This document shows, one piece after another, positions 26,200 to 34,275 of a stretch of DNA of 64,000 nt. The DNA comes from Oscillospiraceae bacterium (lineage in GTDB: Bacteria; Bacillota; Clostridia; Oscillospirales; Ruminococcaceae). The DNA lies in contig CAAGJI010000065.1 in NCBI GenBank assembly GCA_900770195.1, positions 1-64,000 of the forward strand, read 5' to 3'. The translations under genes were made by a program, and so were the position numbers. Below the pieces are notes generated by a model. The model was not told the DNA's origin. It saw only the letters and a program-made list of their open reading frames with translations, and ran no database searches. Position 1 is the stretch's first letter. Every line of letters starts with the position of its first letter.

Positions 26200-26282
26200 A
26201 ATGAAAAACATACCTACATACAAACATATATAATATAATATATAATAAATAAATAGTAGTAGTAATAGAGTGTGTGAAAAAG
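26200..26282 (-). other. Origin unwinding element: DnaA-trio run beside AT-rich DUE
   Basis: On the plus strand TAG-TAG-TAG-TAA-TAG occupies 26254-26268. Read on the minus strand this is CTATTACTACTACTA. It is preceded by TTTTTCACACA-type sequence (26271-26281) and followed by an almost pure A/T stretch (26221-26253). This is the order DnaA-box, short spacer, DnaA-trio, AT-rich unwinding region described for the B. subtilis basal origin unwinding system, where it also lies in the dnaA-dnaN spacer. Recognition is from pattern, with no alignment done. Confidence 0.75.
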
Positions 26283-26700
26283 TTGATATATCCCGCATAT
26301 AAAGCTTTAAACGCAAAAAACTTTAAACATCCGCATAGTTATAAAAATGTGGATATGTTTAAAAAATCTGTAAAACTGACTTTTATGTTTAAATCTTTAA
26401 AGTTTGTGGAGTTGAAAACTAAAACTTGTTGAGAATTTTGTTGAAACATCTGATTTTACTTTTCAACAATGTTTAAATGTCGAAAAATGAAAAAATAAAA
26501 CAGTTAAAAAATATAATTTTTCCTGTTGAAAAAACTGTTGAAACAAATGCACTTTTAATCCGAACAACAGTTGTATATTTAAAACATCTGAAAATCTTAC
26601 TTTTCAACATTGTGTTGAAAAGTCTGTTGAAACTTTTATTGAATAACTGTTTATATGTGCTGTCTTAACAAATTCAACTGTGTAACACATATGTTAAAAA
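26283..26700. other. dnaA-dnaN spacer with iterated DnaA-box-like motifs
   Basis: Non-coding. Contains TGTGGATAT at 26348-26356 (one mismatch to TGTGGATAA) and about ten copies of TGTTGAAA/TGTTTAAA or its complement between 26355 and 26635. These look like degenerate DnaA-binding sites. Together with the trio/DUE at 26200-26282 this is the probable oriC core. No ORF with coding character is present. Confidence 0.6.
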
Positions 26701-26715
26701 CATCGAAAAAATACA

Positions 26716-26753
26716 GGTCTGAAATTAATCAGGTGATACTCGTATTTCAGACC
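26716..26753 (-). terminator. Intrinsic terminator of dnaA
   Basis: A 10-bp perfect stem GGTCTGAAAT (26716-26725) / ATTTCAGACC (26744-26753), followed on the minus strand by a T-rich tract (TGTATTTTTT). It separates dnaA from dnaN transcription. Confidence 0.8.
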
Positions 26754-26787
26754 GGTTTTCATTTTCTGCATAAAACGTTTTAACGCT

Positions 26788-28143
26788 TTATATATTATGA
26801 GATTTTACATTTTTTATAATATCATCAACAAGTGATTTCATATTTGCATCTTTTTCAAGCGAATTTGTAATATTGCTTATTGCATATACAATAGTAGAGT
26901 GATCTCTTCCGCCAAATTCCATACCTATTGAAGCAAGAGGCATTTCAGTAACTTCTCTTACAACATAAATAGCAACTTTTCTTGCAGTTGAAATCTGTGA
27001 AGCTCTTTTATTTGATCTTATATCTTCAGGTGAAACACCGTAAACTCTTGCAACTTCAGTTATAATTTTTTCAACTGTAACAGGAATAGGCTGTTCATCA
27101 GTTAAAATATCTCTTATAACACTCTGTGCCATTGAAATGGAAGGAGAACTTCCTGCAAGGTGTTTAAGTGCTTTAAGTTTTTTTACAGCACCTTCAAGCT
27201 GACGAATATTTGTTTTAAGTCTGTTTGCGATAAAATCAGCAACATCATCAGGAATATCAAGATTTAAAAGTTCAGCTTTTCTGCGAATTATAGCCACTCT
27301 TGTTTCAAATTCAGGAGTTGAAATATCAGCGAGAATACCTGATTCGAATCGGCTTCTGAGTCTGTCTGTAAGTGTTTTTACTTCCTTTGGCGGGCGATCA
27401 GATGTAATTACAATCTGTTTTCCTTCTGATAAAAGTTTATTGAATGTATGGAAAAATTCTTCCTGAGTACTTTCTTTTCCGCTGAAGAACTGAATATCAT
27501 CAATAAGTAAAACATCAGCATTTCTGTATTTATCGTGGAAGGCTTCTGTATTTTTTTTCTGTATGCAGGAAATAAGTTCGTTACCAAATTCTTCACTTGT
27601 AACATATATAATGTTGCTGTCAGGGTGATTTAACTTATATTCGTGACATATAGCCATTAAAAGGTGAGTTTTTCCAAGACCTGAATCACCATATATAAAC
27701 AGCGGATTCATTTTATCTTCGCTGTCTCTTGCGACTGCTTTGCAGGCTGCATATGCAAATTCATTTGATCTGCCTACTATAAAAGTATCAAAAGTATATT
27801 CATACTTTGCACTTTCAAATGATTTTTCAAGTTCTTCGTGCTTTTTTTCTACGTCATCATAGTCTGTTTTTGTTTTATTATCGCTTTCATCTTCTTTTAC
27901 GTTTACAATAATGTTTACTTTAAGACCTGCAACTGCTTCAAAAGCATCTTCGAGAGTTTTTTTGTACGTACTTATAACAGTGTCTTTCTGAAAAATAGAG
28001 TCTGCTGTAAAAATTGCATTTGAACCGTCAAGTTTTACAGGTTTAATAGGGTCAATCCATAATGAAACAGCTATAGGCGGGATTGATTTCGACTCAATAC
28101 AATATGCCTTTACATGGTTAAATAGTTCTTCGAATGATTCCAT
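26788..28143 (-). CDS. dnaA: Chromosomal replication initiator DnaA
   Basis: A 451-residue initiator protein. Domain I is at about 1-80, a charged linker (domain II) at 81-112, AAA+ domain III from YTFDTFIVGRSNEFA (about 116) with Walker A GDSGLGKT (152-159) and Walker B VLLIDDIQFFSG, and DNA-binding domain IV with the signature EFGGRDHSTIVYA. It binds DnaA boxes and the DnaA-trio to open the origin. The ATG at 28143 has GGAGG 13 nt upstream. Promoter at 28301-28329, terminator at 26716-26753, so it is transcribed separately from dnaN. Confidence 0.98.
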   Translation of the reverse strand: MESFEELFNHVKAYCIESKSIPPIAVSLWIDPIKPVKLDGSNAIFTADSIFQKDTVISTYKKTLEDAFEAVAGLKVNIIVNVKEDESDNKTKTDYDDVEKKHEELEKSFESAKYEYTFDTFIVGRSNEFAYAACKAVARDSEDKMNPLFIYGDSGLGKTHLLMAICHEYKLNHPDSNIIYVTSEEFGNELISCIQKKNTEAFHDKYRNADVLLIDDIQFFSGKESTQEEFFHTFNKLLSEGKQIVITSDRPPKEVKTLTDRLRSRFESGILADISTPEFETRVAIIRRKAELLNLDIPDDVADFIANRLKTNIRQLEGAVKKLKALKHLAGSSPSISMAQSVIRDILTDEQPIPVTVEKIITEVARVYGVSPEDIRSNKRASQISTARKVAIYVVREVTEMPLASIGMEFGGRDHSTIVYAISNITNSLEKDANMKSLVDDIIKNVKSHNI

Positions 28144-28300
28144 TTCTTTCTAATTTCCTCCGTTTTGTTTTTCTTTTCAATCAATCATATCAATTTTGTT
28201 TGTCTGTCATTCTTTTTTATGCTTCATATTTTTCTTTTGCAGATTAAAATAATTTGAACCTGCACGAGCATTTTCCGGTTTCGATATTGATACATCATAT

Positions 28301-28329
28301 ATTATAACATACTTTAAACACTTTTTCAA
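28301..28329 (-). promoter_or_regulatory. dnaA promoter
   Basis: Minus strand TTGAAA (28324-28329), 17 nt, TATAAT (28301-28306). The -35 lies next to TGTTTAAA and TGTTGATAA (28347-28356 region) DnaA-box-like sites, consistent with autoregulation by DnaA. Confidence 0.75.
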
Positions 28330-28570
28330 GTGTTTAAAATAAAAAATGTTGATAACTTGGTTGAAAAGTTGAAAAATCAGTACTTTGCAATACAGATTTT
28401 TATAAAAGTTGCGAATAACGCTGAAAAACGGCTCTTTTTTTTGTGCAGTATTTGTTTAAAACAATGCTGAAAATCAGTTGAATTGTGTTTAAACAGTGTT
28501 TTTTTAACTTTTTAACACAGGTTTTTTCTAAACATACTGTTCAAAAAGTTTTCAACACTTTGAAAATGAG
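28330..28570. other. Second cluster of DnaA-box-like motifs upstream of dnaA
   Basis: Non-coding. TGTTGATAA near 28348 differs from the TGTGGATAA box at one position, and TGTTTAAA, GTTGAAAA and TTTTCAACA variants recur to 28560. With the dnaA-dnaN spacer this suggests a bipartite origin flanking dnaA, as in B. subtilis. Confidence 0.5.
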
Positions 28571-28572
28571 AA

Positions 28573-28600
28573 AGCGGCGTGTCGTTAATTCCTCATTATT
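28573..28600. repeat. Minimal fragment of the dispersed repeat
   Basis: GCGGCGTGTC (the terminal sequence seen at 32249) followed directly by TTAATTCCTCATT words. It looks like a solo end of the composite element. Confidence 0.5.
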
Positions 28601-28611
28601 TAAAAAGGCAA

Positions 28612-28760
28612 TAAAAAAAAAGCAAATCCATAAAATCGAAAAGATTTTATAAATCTGCTGTAAAGTAAAACAATTGATTGAAAGAGGTTTTTCTGTAGTG
28701 AACAGAAATTGAGATAAATGAAATCATTTGATGTAATATAACATCAAAGAAACAAACAAC
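28612..28760 (-). ncRNA. Candidate small RNA upstream of dnaA
   Basis: An orphan promoter (28767-28795) and a strong intrinsic terminator delimit about 150 nt without an ORF. Hairpin 1: TTTGATGT (28727-28734) with ACATCAAA (28741-28748). Hairpin 2: TTTCTGT (28690-28696) with ACAGAAA (28702-28708). Terminator: a 15-bp stem between 28623-28637 and 28643-28657, then nine T on the minus strand. The unpaired tract between hairpin 2 and the terminator begins ACCTCTTTC, complementary to Shine-Dalgarno-like GAAAGAGG. The same tract occurs in the candidate at 58731-58815. Not recognised as 6S or another known family. Confidence 0.6.
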
Positions 28761-28766
28761 AATAAT

Positions 28767-28795
28767 ATTATATCATGTGTTGGTAAAAAAGTCAA
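28767..28795 (-). promoter_or_regulatory. Promoter of the candidate small RNA
   Basis: Minus strand TTGACT (28790-28795), 17-nt spacer, TATAAT (28767-28772). Confidence 0.75.
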
Positions 28796-28950
28796 TACTA
28801 TATCTTGTAATTCGACAAAATTTTTATTAAAATTTCTTTTTTTTATTTTTTATATGATAACATAACATATATTTTTATTTTTTCTTCGTTTCTTATAAAT
28901 TTTTATATTATGATATAGAAATTATTTTTGTTTTGTGATATAATAGAAAA

Positions 28951-29232
28951 GTTAGGAAGCAGCGTGTCTCTGCAGCCAAGTCACCCCACGTTACTAAAAA
29001 TATAAGGTAACTATTTGGTTAAAGCCCCTGCCAGGGGCAATTTAGCTTTTTGCGTTTCTACTCCTCAGTCAGCATTCGCTAACAGCTCTCCTTGAAAAAA
29101 GTCTATTAATAAAATTTGCAAAATTGCTTATAAAGCCTCTCCTTTTAAGGAGAGGTGGCACAGCGTAGCTGTGACGGAGAGGTTTTAGGTAAGTCGCCAT
29201 AGGCGACACCACAATTCCTCACTCCTCATTAA
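28951..29232. repeat. Dispersed composite intergenic repeat with 150-nt 5' module
   Basis: 28951-29095 is about 80 % similar by eye to 45759-45905. Shared words are GCAGCCAAGTCACCCCACG, TACTAAAAAT, GGTTAAAGCC, the GCCAGGGGC hairpin half and CAGTCAGCATT. The rest (29125-29232) has CCTCTCCTTTTAAGGAGAGG, CACAGCGTAGCTGTG and a GTCGCC-ATA-GGCGAC hairpin before the AT-rich words. The stretch 28800-28950 just before it is very AT-rich and otherwise featureless. Confidence 0.75.
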
Positions 29233-29252
29233 TAAGTTGAAAGGAAAATAAA

Positions 29253-30377
29253 ATGGAAATATCGGCAAAAAAACTTTTAAAATTAGATGAAAATGACTAT
29301 TATGTAGTTGATATAAGAGATAATTATTCTTATAGTTTCGGTTCAATGAAAAATTCTGTAAATATAAATCAGGACGAAGTTTTGGAAAAATCTGAAAATT
29401 TTCCGAAAGATAAAAAGATAATTGTCTGTTGCAAAAGTGGTATAATAAGTGTTGATATAGCTGAAAAACTTTGCGAAATGGGATTTGAAGCATATAGTCT
29501 TGAAGGCGGATATGCAAAGTGGGTAACTGAAAAAATAAAAGGTCAGGATAAAAGTGCCCAGATAGAGCAAAGTATAAGAAAAAAATATCACAGGGAAATA
29601 TGGAGCAGATTTGTAAAAGCGATAAGTACTTATGAACTTGTAAAACCCAATGATCATATATGTGTCTGTATTTCAGGCGGAAAAGATTCTATGCTTATGG
29701 CAAAGCTTTTTCAGGAACTTAAACGTCACGGAAAATTTCCGTTTGAAGTAACATATTTATGTATGGACCCCGGTTACAGCGAAGCTAACAGAAAGATTAT
29801 AGAGGGTAATGCAGTACTTATGAATATACCTGTGCAGTTTTTTGAAACAGATATTTTCAGTTCAGTTTATAATGTTCAGAATAACCCTTGTTATCTTTGT
29901 GCAAGAATGAGAAGAGGACACCTATATAACAAGGCTAAATCTCTCGGCTGCAATAAAATTGCACTCGGACATCATTTTGATGATGTTATTGAAACAATTT
30001 TAATGGGTATGATTTACGGCGGACAGGTTCAGACAATGATGCCTAAACTTCACAGTTCAAATTTTGAGGGTATGCAGCTTATAAGACCTATGTATTTTAT
30101 TCGTGAAGCGGATATAATAAGATGGAGAAATTATAATGACTTGCAGTTTATTCAGTGTGCCTGTAAATTTACTGATACCTGCACGACCTGCAACCCGAAC
30201 GGAAACAATGGTTCAAAGCGTCAGGTTGTTAAAAAAATTATTGCAGAACTTGCAAAAGATAATGAACAAATAGAAAAAAATATTTTCAGAAGCGTTGAAA
30301 ATGTCAATCTCGGAACTATCATTTCTTACAAAAAAGATGGCAAAATCACAAGTTTTCTTGATGGATACGATGATTAA
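29253..30377 (+). CDS. Rhodanese / TtcA-like PP-loop fusion protein
   Basis: A 374-residue two-domain protein. Residues about 1-92 are a rhodanese sulfurtransferase domain with an active-site loop VCCKSGI (Cys60). Residues about 105-365 are a PP-loop ATPase with SGGKDS (141-146), a C-x-x-C pair (Cys213, Cys216) and GHHFDDVIET, as in TtcA-type tRNA thiolases. TtcA thiolates C32 of tRNA using an Fe-S cluster held by three Cys. The fusion suggests that persulfide sulfur is passed from the rhodanese domain to the tRNA-modifying domain within one chain. The ATG follows GAAAGG. It is preceded by a repeat element and followed by a palindrome. TtcA identity is likely but a broader TtcA/TtuA family role is possible. 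Confidence 0.8.
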   Translation: MEISAKKLLKLDENDYYVVDIRDNYSYSFGSMKNSVNINQDEVLEKSENFPKDKKIIVCCKSGIISVDIAEKLCEMGFEAYSLEGGYAKWVTEKIKGQDKSAQIEQSIRKKYHREIWSRFVKAISTYELVKPNDHICVCISGGKDSMLMAKLFQELKRHGKFPFEVTYLCMDPGYSEANRKIIEGNAVLMNIPVQFFETDIFSSVYNVQNNPCYLCARMRRGHLYNKAKSLGCNKIALGHHFDDVIETILMGMIYGGQVQTMMPKLHSSNFEGMQLIRPMYFIREADIIRWRNYNDLQFIQCACKFTDTCTTCNPNGNNGSKRQVVKKIIAELAKDNEQIEKNIFRSVENVNLGTIISYKKDGKITSFLDGYDD

Positions 30378-30401
30378 ATATGCATTTTATGCATATTTAA
30401 T
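30373..30401 (+). terminator. Palindrome overlapping the stop of the rhodanese/PP-loop gene
   Basis: A 13-bp perfect inverted repeat (30373-30385 / 30389-30401) with a TTT loop that includes the TAA stop. It lacks a following T-run, so it may stabilise the 3' end rather than terminate. Confidence 0.45.
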
Positions 30402-30402
30402 C

Positions 30403-30465
30403 AATGAGGAATTAAGAATGAGGAGTGAGGAATTAAGGTGTCGACGATAGGCTACATCTTAATTC
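30403..30465. repeat. Short copy of the dispersed repeat
   Basis: Words AATGAGGAATTAAGAATGAGG and GAGTGAGGAATTAAGG, followed by a decayed GTCGAC-GATAGGC-TAC hairpin. Confidence 0.65.
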
Positions 30466-30482
30466 ATAATTAAAATTAACTC

Positions 30483-30511
30483 TTGACTTTAAAAAACATA
30501 TATGTTATAAT
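30483..30511 (+). promoter_or_regulatory. Sigma70 promoter of the DUF6311 gene
   Basis: TTGACT (30483-30488), 17 nt, TATAAT (30506-30511). It excludes an upstream in-frame TTG at 30483 as a start, since that codon is the -35 element. Confidence 0.8.
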
Positions 30512-30548
30512 TTGCAATGTTAATTTATTAAAAATAAAAAGGAGATTA

Positions 30549-32249
30549 ATGGTGAAATTTAAGGGAAGAAATTTAAGTGAAAGCAAAAACAGAGATAATC
30601 TGATTGTTTTTTTAATCGGTGCTTTTCTCGGAATGATAATATTTATAGCTATATATGGTGTTTCAGTTTTAAATCCATGCTATGATGACTGGATTTTTAA
30701 CAAAAACGGCGATATTATTCAGCATTATATAGGTTGGCAATATTTCAGAAAAAGTGACTGGCATTTTCCTCTTGGATTAATTGACGGACTTTCTGATGAT
30801 GGTGCTTTTTCCTGCGTTTATACCGATTCGATTCCGATTTTTGCAATAATTTTTAAAATTTTTTCTCCCATTTTACCGAGTACTTTTCAGTATATAGGTT
30901 TGTGGGAATTTTTTAGTTTTATACTTCAGGGCGGTATATCTTCCATTATAATTTTTAAGTTAAGCAAAAATAAAATATACAGTTTAATTTGCAGTTTATT
31001 TTATATTTTATCGCCTGTTCTCTTGATAAGGTCTTTAAGACACGAGGCACTTTCAGGACAATGGGTTATTTTAATATCAATTTTATCTCTTGTATGTATA
31101 AATAAAGAATGGAAACATAAATTTACTCCTGTTTTAATATGGATTTTGAACGGAATGCTTGCGGCAATGGTTCATATTTATTTTATACCTATGGTTTATC
31201 TTTTTCTTTTTGGTTATGTTATTGCTGACATAATGAAAAATAAAAAATTCATTCGTCCTGTTTTGAGTTTTGTTTTAACTACTGCTTTTACCTTTTTGAT
31301 AATGTATGCTGAAGGTTGTTTTTACGGAAAAGGAACTTCAAAAGATAAGGGTCTTGGTGTTTTCAGTGCAAATTATAATGCATTTTTTGATGGACAGGGA
31401 TGTTCGAAATTTATGAAACTGACTTGCTTTGCAGGACAGCAGGAAGGGTTTGGATACCTTGGTTTAGGTATTATTATTTTAGCTGTTATTTCAGTTATAA
31501 TAATTTTTGCGTATTTTGAACATATGGCAAAATCAAAAAGAGATATAAAAAAAATTCTTAAAGACAGGCTTTATATTATTATACCTTTTATTTTGATGTT
31601 TTCAATAGGATTTTTTGTTGCTGCAAGTCCTAAAGGAACTCTTAACAGGGGAATTATCTATGAAATAAATTATCCGCAGTCAATAATGAACCTGCTTTCA
31701 ATTTTCCGAGCATCAGGAAGATTTGTCTGGATTCCTTTTTACCTTCTTTATACTTTTGTTTTCTGGACAGTTTCTAAAATATCAAAAATAAATATGAAAA
31801 ATACAATGATTTTTACTGTTGTTTTCTGCTTTTTAATTCAGGGCGTTGACCTTAGTTTCTGGATAAGGCGAACCCGTGGAATTTTTGCAGAAAAAAAGCC
31901 TTATGTTTCAGTACTTGATAATGATGAATTTAATAAAATGGCTGAAAATAAGGAAAAAATTGTTTTTTTAAATGTTCCAAAAAATTATCTTTCCTATTCA
32001 CAACCTTATTATCTGCTTACTGAATATGCATTTGAAAATGATATGACTGTTTCAAGCTTTGCAAGAGCAAGAAATAATTATGATTCAATTAAGGAATATT
32101 CTGAAAAGGAATATGATATGCTAAAAAATGGAAAGGGAAATGATAAGTATATTTATTTCTTCTTTGATGAAAAGGATATTCCTGATAATATCAATCTGAA
32201 AATTTATAAAGATGAAGAAAATAAAATTTTTACAGCGGTACTTGATTAG
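30549..32249 (+). CDS. DUF6311-type polytopic membrane protein (GT-C-like)
   Basis: A 566-residue membrane protein with about 11 hydrophobic segments and a C-terminal soluble part. The first loop, LNPCYDDWIFNKNGDIIQHY followed by GWQYFRKSDWHFPLG, is the hallmark of DUF6311 membrane proteins. The paired acidic residues in a loop after TM1 resemble those of GT-C glycosyltransferases. It may transfer a lipid-linked sugar to a surface polymer, but no substrate is known. The ATG at 30549 follows AAAGGAG with 5 nt spacing. It has its own promoter. The 3' end runs into a dispersed repeat whose first base is at or just inside the stop codon. Confidence 0.7.
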   Translation: MVKFKGRNLSESKNRDNLIVFLIGAFLGMIIFIAIYGVSVLNPCYDDWIFNKNGDIIQHYIGWQYFRKSDWHFPLGLIDGLSDDGAFSCVYTDSIPIFAIIFKIFSPILPSTFQYIGLWEFFSFILQGGISSIIIFKLSKNKIYSLICSLFYILSPVLLIRSLRHEALSGQWVILISILSLVCINKEWKHKFTPVLIWILNGMLAAMVHIYFIPMVYLFLFGYVIADIMKNKKFIRPVLSFVLTTAFTFLIMYAEGCFYGKGTSKDKGLGVFSANYNAFFDGQGCSKFMKLTCFAGQQEGFGYLGLGIIILAVISVIIIFAYFEHMAKSKRDIKKILKDRLYIIIPFILMFSIGFFVAASPKGTLNRGIIYEINYPQSIMNLLSIFRASGRFVWIPFYLLYTFVFWTVSKISKINMKNTMIFTVVFCFLIQGVDLSFWIRRTRGIFAEKKPYVSVLDNDEFNKMAENKEKIVFLNVPKNYLSYSQPYYLLTEYAFENDMTVSSFARARNNYDSIKEYSEKEYDMLKNGKGNDKYIYFFFDEKDIPDNINLKIYKDEENKIFTAVLD

Positions 32250-32560
32250 CGGCGTGTCACCTTTTTTGAATGAGGAGTGAGGAATTGCGATGTCGGCTAA
32301 AGCCAACGGATTTTAAACCTCTCCGTCACAGCTACGCTGTGCCACCTCTCCTTAAAAGGAGAGGCTTTTTCAGTAAATTTATAATGCACAGATAAAGGCT
32401 TGCCTTTTAAGGAGAGCTGTCAGCAAATGCTGACTGAGAGGTATTCTCCCCGTGGGGAGATGTCACAAAGTGACAGAGGGGGATTTGTCACCGAATGGCG
32501 ACACCTTAATTTCTCACTCCTCATTTCTAATTCATCATTGAAGAAGTGGCGACACGCTGC
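32249..32560. repeat. MITE-like copy of the composite repeat with terminal inverted repeats
   Basis: GCGGCGTGTC at 32249-32258 and GACACGCTGC at 32551-32560 form 10-bp terminal inverted repeats with one mismatch, enclosing 312 bp. Inside are the AT-rich words at both ends, CCTCTCCGTCACAGC / GCTGTG hairpin, CCTCTCC/GGAGAGG, CAGCAAATGCTG, TGTCACAAAGTGACA and a GTCACCGAATGGCGAC hairpin. No transposase. No convincing target-site duplication was seen. Confidence 0.65.
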
Positions 32561-32639
32561 TTTTTTATTTTCTATATATTTTCATATAGTTTCACAGTAC
32601 TTATTTGTGCATAACAGAGAAATGAAAAAATATTTTTTG

Positions 32640-32668
32640 AAAAAACAACCTTTTGAGGTTGTTTTTTT
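32640..32668 (+). terminator. Intrinsic terminator at the left border of the prophage remnant
   Basis: AAAAAACAACC (32640-32650) pairs with GGTTGTTTTTT (32657-32667) and is followed by further T residues. Nothing on the plus strand upstream except the repeat needs it, so it may shield the phage genes. Confidence 0.8.
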
Positions 32669-32704
32669 TGCTTTTTGACCCCATATGTGAAAGGCGGTGA
32701 TAAA

Positions 32705-33004
32705 GTGAAGAAAAAAAATTACAGAGAAATTGCTGTCAGAGAAATTGAAAAACTTGCTTTATGCAAAACAAATGATGTTTTATATCTTATGTTTTCAAAG
32801 GAAGTTCCTGAACCTGCTGCATTTAAAAAAATTGACTTTTCTTCTGTTACAGAAATTAAGCGTGACAAAGACGGCGGTCTTCAGGTGAAATTTGTTGACA
32901 GACAATCTCTTTTTGAATCTCTTGTGAAACTTACTTCAGAAGAAAAAAATGAAAACGATGCAGCTAATTTTCTTAATACAATTATCGGAAAGGACGGTGA
33001 ATAA
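32705..33004 (+). CDS. Terminase small subunit-like protein (short)
   Basis: A 99-residue protein placed directly before the large terminase. Its C-terminal half (VKFVDRQSLFESLVKL) resembles the 'KLYDKLKALELLGKH' helix of small terminases, but the DNA-binding N-terminal region of that family (helix-turn-helix) is absent, so it may be truncated. TerS recognises phage DNA for packaging. GTG start at 32705 with AAGGCGGTG 5 nt upstream. The call depends heavily on position. Confidence 0.5.
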   Translation: MKKKNYREIAVREIEKLALCKTNDVLYLMFSKEVPEPAAFKKIDFSSVTEIKRDKDGGLQVKFVDRQSLFESLVKLTSEEKNENDAANFLNTIIGKDGE

Positions 33005-33006
33005 TT

Positions 33007-34269
33007 TTGGCTGATGCTTATGTTTTTAGCGAAAAACAACAGCTTGCCTGCCGCTGGTGGATAATGGACGAATATAAAAATTATGATGCTGTTATCTGCG
33101 ATGGTGCTGTGCGAAGCGGTAAAACTTTTTCAATGTCTATCGGCTTTATAAGCTGGGCTATGACTTGTTTCAACAATTGCAATTTTGCAATATGCGGTAA
33201 AACAATAAAGTCACTTAAAAGAAATGTTCTTGATGACCTTATTGGTAAATTTCGTGGACTTGGTTTTCTTTGCATTGAAAAAGTTACGGGAAATTATATC
33301 GATATTAAAATGAAAGGTATTAAAAACAGATTTTATCTTTTTGGCGGTAAAGATGAGGGAAGTGCTTCTCTTATTCAGGGGCTTACTATTGCAGGCGTTT
33401 TCTTTGATGAAGCTGCTTTGATGCCGCAAAGCTTTTTTGAACAGGCAATTGCAAGATGCAGCGTTTCTGATTCAAAAATCTGGATAAATTGTAACCCTCA
33501 GAATCCGGCACATTGGCTTTACAGAGAATGGATTAAAAATCCTGAAAGCAAAAATGCACTCTATATTCATTTTACAATGGACGATAATCCCTCTTTATCG
33601 GAAAAAATTAAACAGCGTTATGAAATGCTTTTTAAAGGTGTTTTCTATAAAAGATATGTAAAAGGTATCTGGACAGCTGCTGAAGGACAGATTTATTCAG
33701 TTTTTTCGGAAGAAAAACATGTTATTCCAAAAAATTTGATGCCTGACAGCTATGAAAAATATGTTGTATCCTGCGATTATGGAACTGTCAATCCTTTTTC
33801 TATGGGTCTTTGGGGTAAAAATTCAGGAAAATGGTACAGAATTTCTGAATACTACTTTGATTCAAAAAAAGAGGGAAATTCAAGGACTGATGAGGAACAT
33901 TACAATGCCTTGTGTGAACTTGCCGGAAAAAGAAAAATTGAAATGGTTATCTGTGACCCGTAAGCTGCAAGTTTTATTGAATGCATAAGAAGAAAAGGCG
34001 TTTTTAAGGTTATTCCCGCTAAGAATGACGTTCTTTCAGGCATAAGACGTGTTAGTTCTTTTATTCAGCAGGGAAAACTTCTTTTCAGTTCAGAATGCAG
34101 GGATATAATAAGAGAATTCAGCCTTTATGTCTGGGACGAAAGTAAAAATGATATGCCTTTGAAGAAAAATGACCATGCTATGGACGATATGAGATATTTT
34201 GTTAATACTTACCTTGTTTTTGAAGAAAATGAAGATTCATTCTTTGTAGGCAGTATTGGAAGAGGGTGA
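33007..34269 (+). pseudogene. terL: Phage terminase large subunit, interrupted by an in-frame TAA
   Basis: Packaging ATPase/nuclease. Walker A is CDGAVRSGKTFS (about residues 32-43) and the Walker B region is VFFDEAALMP. The nuclease domain begins YVVSCDYGTVNP and contains MVICDP. The frame is then broken by TAA at 33961-33963, yet the same frame continues open for 102 more codons and spells AASFIECIRRKGVFKV, NDVLSGIRRV and NDHAMDDMRYF, the normal C-terminal nuclease part. In relatives the interrupted codon is Ser (DPSAASFI), so one change TCA to TAA explains it. TTG start at 33007 after GGACGGTG. Without read-through the product lacks the end of the nuclease and should not package DNA. Confidence 0.88.
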
Positions 34270-34275
34270 TTTTTT

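Noticed and set aside
26190..28600. CRISPR array, because of recurrent short words in the origin spacers
   Set aside because: Words of 8-9 nt at irregular distances without regular repeat/spacer lengths; DnaA-box-like sites fit better.
32400..32678. Open frame of 92 codons in the composite repeat
   Set aside because: It lies across the repeat hairpins and terminator with no ribosome site; its residues follow palindromic DNA.
33961..33963. TAA in terL as evidence of an alternative genetic code
   Set aside because: Neighbouring genes end at TAA in normal places, so the codon is a stop here.
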